DNA from: Patulibacter brassicae
GTDB taxonomy: Bacteria > Actinomycetota > Thermoleophilia > Solirubrobacterales > Solirubrobacteraceae
Assembly: GCF_033949425.1 (NCBI RefSeq)
Contig: NZ_JAXAVX010000001.1
Coordinates: 248,001 to 312,000 of the forward strand
Reading direction: 5' to 3'
Length of the DNA stretch: 64,000 bases
Within the stretch, counting starts at the first letter, position 1. Each line of letters opens with the position of its first letter. Made by a program: the position numbers and the translations under genes. This document shows, one piece after another, positions 61,212-64,000 of this stretch. The notes below the pieces were generated by a model that made no database searches, was not told where the DNA came from, and saw only the letters and a program-made list of their open reading frames with translations.

Positions 61212-62153
61212 TCAACCAGACCGGGCGATCGCGAGCGCTGCGGCGAGGTCGTCGGGCAACGGCGACTCGACGGTCAGCCGCTCGCCCGTCACCGGGTGGT
61301 CGAACGTCAGCCGCTGGGCGTGCAGGAACTGCCGCTCGAGCCCCAGCCGCGGACCGCTGCCGTGGGGAGCGCCGTACTCCGGGTCGCCGACGACCGGCAG
61401 GCCGATCGCCTGCAGGTGGACGCGGATCTGGTGCGTGCGCCCCGTCTCGAGCCGCACCCGCAGGAGCGTCGTGCGGGGCAGGAGCTCCTCGATCGCGAAG
61501 TGCGTCACCGCGCGACGCGGCGCGTCGGTGTCCAGCGAGTGCCGGGTGCGGTGCCGGCGGTCGCGCCCGATCGGCGCGTCGATCGTGCCCGTGCGCGCGT
61601 CGGGGCGCCCGTCGACGAGCGCGAGGTACTCGCGGGTGACGGTGCGCTCCCGGATCGCCTCCTGCAGCGCCCGGTGCGTGGCGTCGTCGCGCGCGATGAG
61701 CAGCAGCCCCGACGTCTCCCGGTCCAGGCGGTGCACGATGCCCGGGCGCTCCGGGTCGCCGCCGGGCGGCGCGATGCCGGCGAGGTAGCCCGCGAGCGCG
61801 TCGACGAGCGTCGGCTGGCCCGGGCCGTGGCCGGCGCCGGCATGGACGACGAGCCCCGCCGGCTTGTCGACGACGAGCAGGTGCTCGTCCTCGTGGCGGA
61901 TGGCCGGCGGCGGGACGTCCGCGCGCGGGGCCGGTGCCTCGGGCGTCGCGCGCTCGATCTCCAGCGTGATCCGCTGGCCGGTGCGCACGATCGCGCGCTT
62001 CGCGGCCGGCGCGCCGTCGACGAGCACGCCCCCCGCGCCGATCGCGCGCTGCGCGCGGGCGCGCGACCCGCACGGCTCGGCGAGGACGACGTCGAGCCGC
62101 TCGCCGTCCTGCTCGCCGGCGACGACGAGCTCGACGCGCTCGACGTCGGTCAT
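61212..62153 (-). CDS. RluA-family 23S rRNA pseudouridine synthase
   Basis: A 313-residue enzyme. The N-terminal S4 domain is seen at GSRARAQRAIGAGGVLVDG. The catalytic Asp lies in VHRLDRETSGLLLIARDD, and the LETGRTHQIRVHLQAIGLPVVGD segment is conserved. It resembles RluD in size. It overlaps lspA by four bases. Confidence 0.92.
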   Translation of the reverse strand: MTDVERVELVVAGEQDGERLDVVLAEPCGSRARAQRAIGAGGVLVDGAPAAKRAIVRTGQRITLEIERATPEAPAPRADVPPPAIRHEDEHLLVVDKPAGLVVHAGAGHGPGQPTLVDALAGYLAGIAPPGGDPERPGIVHRLDRETSGLLLIARDDATHRALQEAIRERTVTREYLALVDGRPDARTGTIDAPIGRDRRHRTRHSLDTDAPRRAVTHFAIEELLPRTTLLRVRLETGRTHQIRVHLQAIGLPVVGDPEYGAPHGSGPRLGLERQFLHAQRLTFDHPVTGERLTVESPLPDDLAAALAIARSG

Positions 62154-62659
62154 CCGTGCGCCTGCGCGCGGGAGCGCGCCTCGCGCTCCTCGCGCCGGTG
62201 GTCGCGCTCGACGACGTAGACGAGGAGCAGCATGCCGACGACGATCGAGACGTCGGCGAGGTTGAAGGCCGGCCAGTTCGGCGGCTTCAGGAAGTCGATG
62301 ACCGCGCCCTCGAGGATCCGGTCGATGATGTTCCCGACGGCCCCGCCGAGGAGCATGCCCGCGGCGAGCCAGGCCAGCGGGCGCGTGCGGTTGCGCAGGA
62401 ACCAGACGGCGAGCGCCACGAGCGCCACCGACACGAGCAGCCCGACGACGACCTGGGACCCCGCGAAGCTCGAGAACGCCACGCCGTCGTTGCGGACGTG
62501 CACGAGGTCGATGAGCGGCAGGAACGACTCGCGCTGGCCGCGGTCCAGGGCCTGGACGGCCAGGCGCTTCGTCAGCTGGTCGAGGACGAGGACGGTGACG
62601 GCGACCGCGGCGACGCGCTTCAGCGCGAGCTGCGAGAGCCGCGCCTCAGCCTTGGACAA
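62150..62659 (-). CDS. lspA: lipoprotein signal peptidase II
   Basis: A 169-residue, four-helix aspartic protease. The two catalytic Asp residues are in GAVGNIIDRILEGAVIDFL and FNLADVSIVVGM. It cleaves prolipoproteins such as the DUF305 protein at 5768. It overlaps yggT by 14 bases and rluD by four. Confidence 0.94.
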   Translation of the reverse strand: MSKAEARLSQLALKRVAAVAVTVLVLDQLTKRLAVQALDRGQRESFLPLIDLVHVRNDGVAFSSFAGSQVVVGLLVSVALVALAVWFLRNRTRPLAWLAAGMLLGGAVGNIIDRILEGAVIDFLKPPNWPAFNLADVSIVVGMLLLVYVVERDHRREEREARSRAQAHG

Positions 62660-62960
62660 GGCGCACCACCAGGCTGCCGACGACGTTCAGGACGAGGATC
62701 GCCACGATCGGCGAGAGGTCCAGCGGGCCCAGCGGCGGGATGAACCGCCGGAACAGCCCGAGGTACGGCTCGACCGCGTCGCGCAGGAACGTCTCGACCG
62801 CGTTCGTCGCCGCGTTGTACGGGATCCGCACTCCCGCCGTGCGCAGGAGCGACAGCAGGATGTAGGCGATGATGAGGATGAAGTAGACGAGGACGAGCGC
62901 CTCGATGAAGTCCGCGACCTGGTCGCGGGCGGTGGCGAGGACGACGGTCGCGAGGCTCAT
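62646..62960 (-). CDS. YggT-family membrane protein
   Basis: A 104-residue membrane protein with two to three helices (DFIEALVLVYFILIIAYILL and PIVAILVLNVVGSLVVRLV) and a PYLGLFRRFIPPLGPLDLSP loop typical of YggT. Usually found with proC, sepF and lspA near the division gene cluster, as here. Exact role unknown. Confidence 0.9.
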   Translation of the reverse strand: MSLATVVLATARDQVADFIEALVLVYFILIIAYILLSLLRTAGVRIPYNAATNAVETFLRDAVEPYLGLFRRFIPPLGPLDLSPIVAILVLNVVGSLVVRLVQG

Positions 62961-63709
62961 GCCGCACCCGCCGCCGCGTCGAAGGCCGACTGGATCGTCT
63001 CGCGCAGGTTGCCGCGGTCGAGCTCGCGCAGCCCCCGGGCCGTCGAGCCGCCGGGCGACGTCACCGCGCGGCGCGTCGCCAGCGTGTCGTGGTCCCGGGC
63101 GGCCAGCAGCGCCGCCGAGCCCTCGATGCCCGCCGCCACCATCCGTCCGGCGACGTCGGGGCTCACGCCGTGCCGGACCGCCGCGTCGACGGTCGCCTCG
63201 GCGAGGACCGCGACGTAGGCGGGCAGCACCCCGAAGATCGCCGTCGCCGCGGCGATCTGGGCCTCCGGCAGCTCGACGACCGTCGCGGCGCGGGAGAGCA
63301 GCTCGCTCAGCGACGTCCGCAGCGCGGGGTCGCCATCGGCGTCGGCGGCGAGCGCGATCACGCCCTTGCCGACCGCGCTGGGGGTGTTCGGCATGATCCG
63401 CACGACCGGCCGGTCGGGATAGGCCTCCCGCAGGCGCGCCAGCGGCACGGCGTTGAGCAGCGAGAGGACCGCGCGAGCGTGCGGCGCGACCGTGGCGGCC
63501 GCCTCGTCGAGCTGCCCGGGCTTGTGGGCGAGCACGACGACGTCGGCCTGCTCGGCGAGGGCGGCGGCGGTCGCCACCGCGCGGCCGCCGGTGGCCTGTG
63601 CCAGCGCCTCGGCACGCTCGGCGGCCGGATCGAAGGCGAGGACGGGCTCGCCGATGCCCCGCGCGAGCGCGGTGGCCATGTTGCCCGATCCCAGGAATCC
63701 CAATCGCAT
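62957..63709 (-). CDS. proC: pyrroline-5-carboxylate reductase
   Basis: A 250-residue NAD(P)H enzyme. Rossmann start LGFLGSGNMATALARGI, middle VVRIMPNTPSAVGKGV, and the C-terminal GVSPDVAGRMV ... VTSPGGSTARGLRELD are diagnostic. It makes proline. ATG 63709 chosen; a TTG at 63721 is in frame. Overlaps yggT by four bases. Confidence 0.95.
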   Translation of the reverse strand: MRLGFLGSGNMATALARGIGEPVLAFDPAAERAEALAQATGGRAVATAAALAEQADVVVLAHKPGQLDEAAATVAPHARAVLSLLNAVPLARLREAYPDRPVVRIMPNTPSAVGKGVIALAADADGDPALRTSLSELLSRAATVVELPEAQIAAATAIFGVLPAYVAVLAEATVDAAVRHGVSPDVAGRMVAAGIEGSAALLAARDHDTLATRRAVTSPGGSTARGLRELDRGNLRETIQSAFDAAAGAA

Positions 63710-63828
63710 CAGCGACGGCAACGGTACCGGTCGGCCCGACGGGACGGACCGCTGCGCCGCCGCGGCCGCACCGGGCGTCGGACGCCGCCGTCGCGGCCGG
63801 CGGTCGGCCGGCCCGGACGGCGGTGCGG

Positions 63829-64000
63829 CTAGGACTGGTTGAAGAAGCCCTTCTCGATCAGCTGCGCGCGCTCCTCCGCGGAGATCGAGACGTTCCGCGG
63901 CGTGAGCATGAAGACCTTGTCGGCGATCCGCTGCATCCCGCCGTCGAGCGCGTAGGTCAGGCCGCTGGCGAAGTCGATCAGCCGCTTGGAGAGGTCGGTG
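63829..64000 (-). CDS. sepF: cell division protein SepF, C-terminal part (cut by window edge)
   Basis: The 56 C-terminal residues read SKRLIDFASGLTYALDGGMQ then RIADKVFMLTPRNVSISAEE, which is the conserved SepF core and end. SepF joins FtsZ to the membrane at the septum. The N-terminal amphipathic helix lies beyond base 64000. It is 119 bases upstream of proC, as expected in the sepF-proC-yggT cluster. Confidence 0.93.
   Translation of the reverse strand, partial: TDLSKRLIDFASGLTYALDGGMQRIADKVFMLTPRNVSISAEERAQLIEKGFFNQS

Overview
The window is one very GC-rich chromosomal stretch. Its gene order (sepF-proC-yggT-lspA-rluD, then rpsB-tsf-pyrH-frr-uppS-cdsA-dxr-rseP), a pgsA / rsiG-like / garA-like FHA / ftsR-like block, a ydaO-type leader before an rlpA-like gene, and many GTG starts with 1-4 base overlaps all point to an actinobacterium. 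The deep-branching Thermoleophilia (Solirubrobacterales, for example a Patulibacter-like genome) are the best guess. That placement is inference from gene content, not from a 16S gene, and no rRNA or tRNA gene was recognised here.

Bases 1 to about 17,750 form a metal and metalloid resistance island. From left to right it holds: a minus-strand operon ArsR - DUF2892 - MMPL exporter - rhodanese - MBL-fold hydrolase; an orphan 3' remnant of an arsM gene; an ArsR/CDF zinc-type efflux pair; and a copper-like locus (DUF4396, a CsoR-like operator, a His-rich membrane protein, a DUF305 lipoprotein, a degenerate cyclase-domain protein and a second DUF4396). Next comes a full arsenic locus: acr3 - arsC - GAPDH - arsJ - arsC - winged-helix gene on minus, with divergent arsR - arsM on plus. 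The island ends with a Tn402/Tn7-like transposition module (serine resolvase, DDE transposase, AAA ATPase).

Bases 17,800 to 42,000 are chromosomal backbone with ordinary metabolism: two acyl-CoA dehydrogenases, a DHA2 drug exporter next to an array of 37-bp tandem repeats, superoxide dismutase divergent from a SufR-like regulator, a GSA-like aminotransferase, PepT, a secreted subtilase, a three-subunit transhydrogenase, a secreted glycosidase-like protein, Aat, DinB with a LexA-type box, a riboswitch-controlled RlpA, an ECF sigma factor with a membrane partner, and an RskA-like anti-sigma factor.

Bases 41,000 to 64,000 carry growth and envelope genes. There is an operon of RsiG-like - FHA - FtsR-like - Apt - SRPBCC, then pgsA and proS, a second secreted glycosidase-like protein, ispG, a methyltransferase, an APC permease and an acyl-CoA synthetase. 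The large minus-strand translation / cell envelope / isoprenoid operon (rpsB to rseP) and the lspA-yggT-proC-sepF cluster run to the window edge. MEP-pathway genes (dxr, ispG), undecaprenyl diphosphate synthesis (uppS) and CDP-diacylglycerol synthesis (cdsA, pgsA) sit close together, so isoprenoid, peptidoglycan-carrier and phospholipid supply are encoded in one region. Convergent genes are repeatedly separated by perfect GC-rich hairpins that probably act as terminators in both directions.
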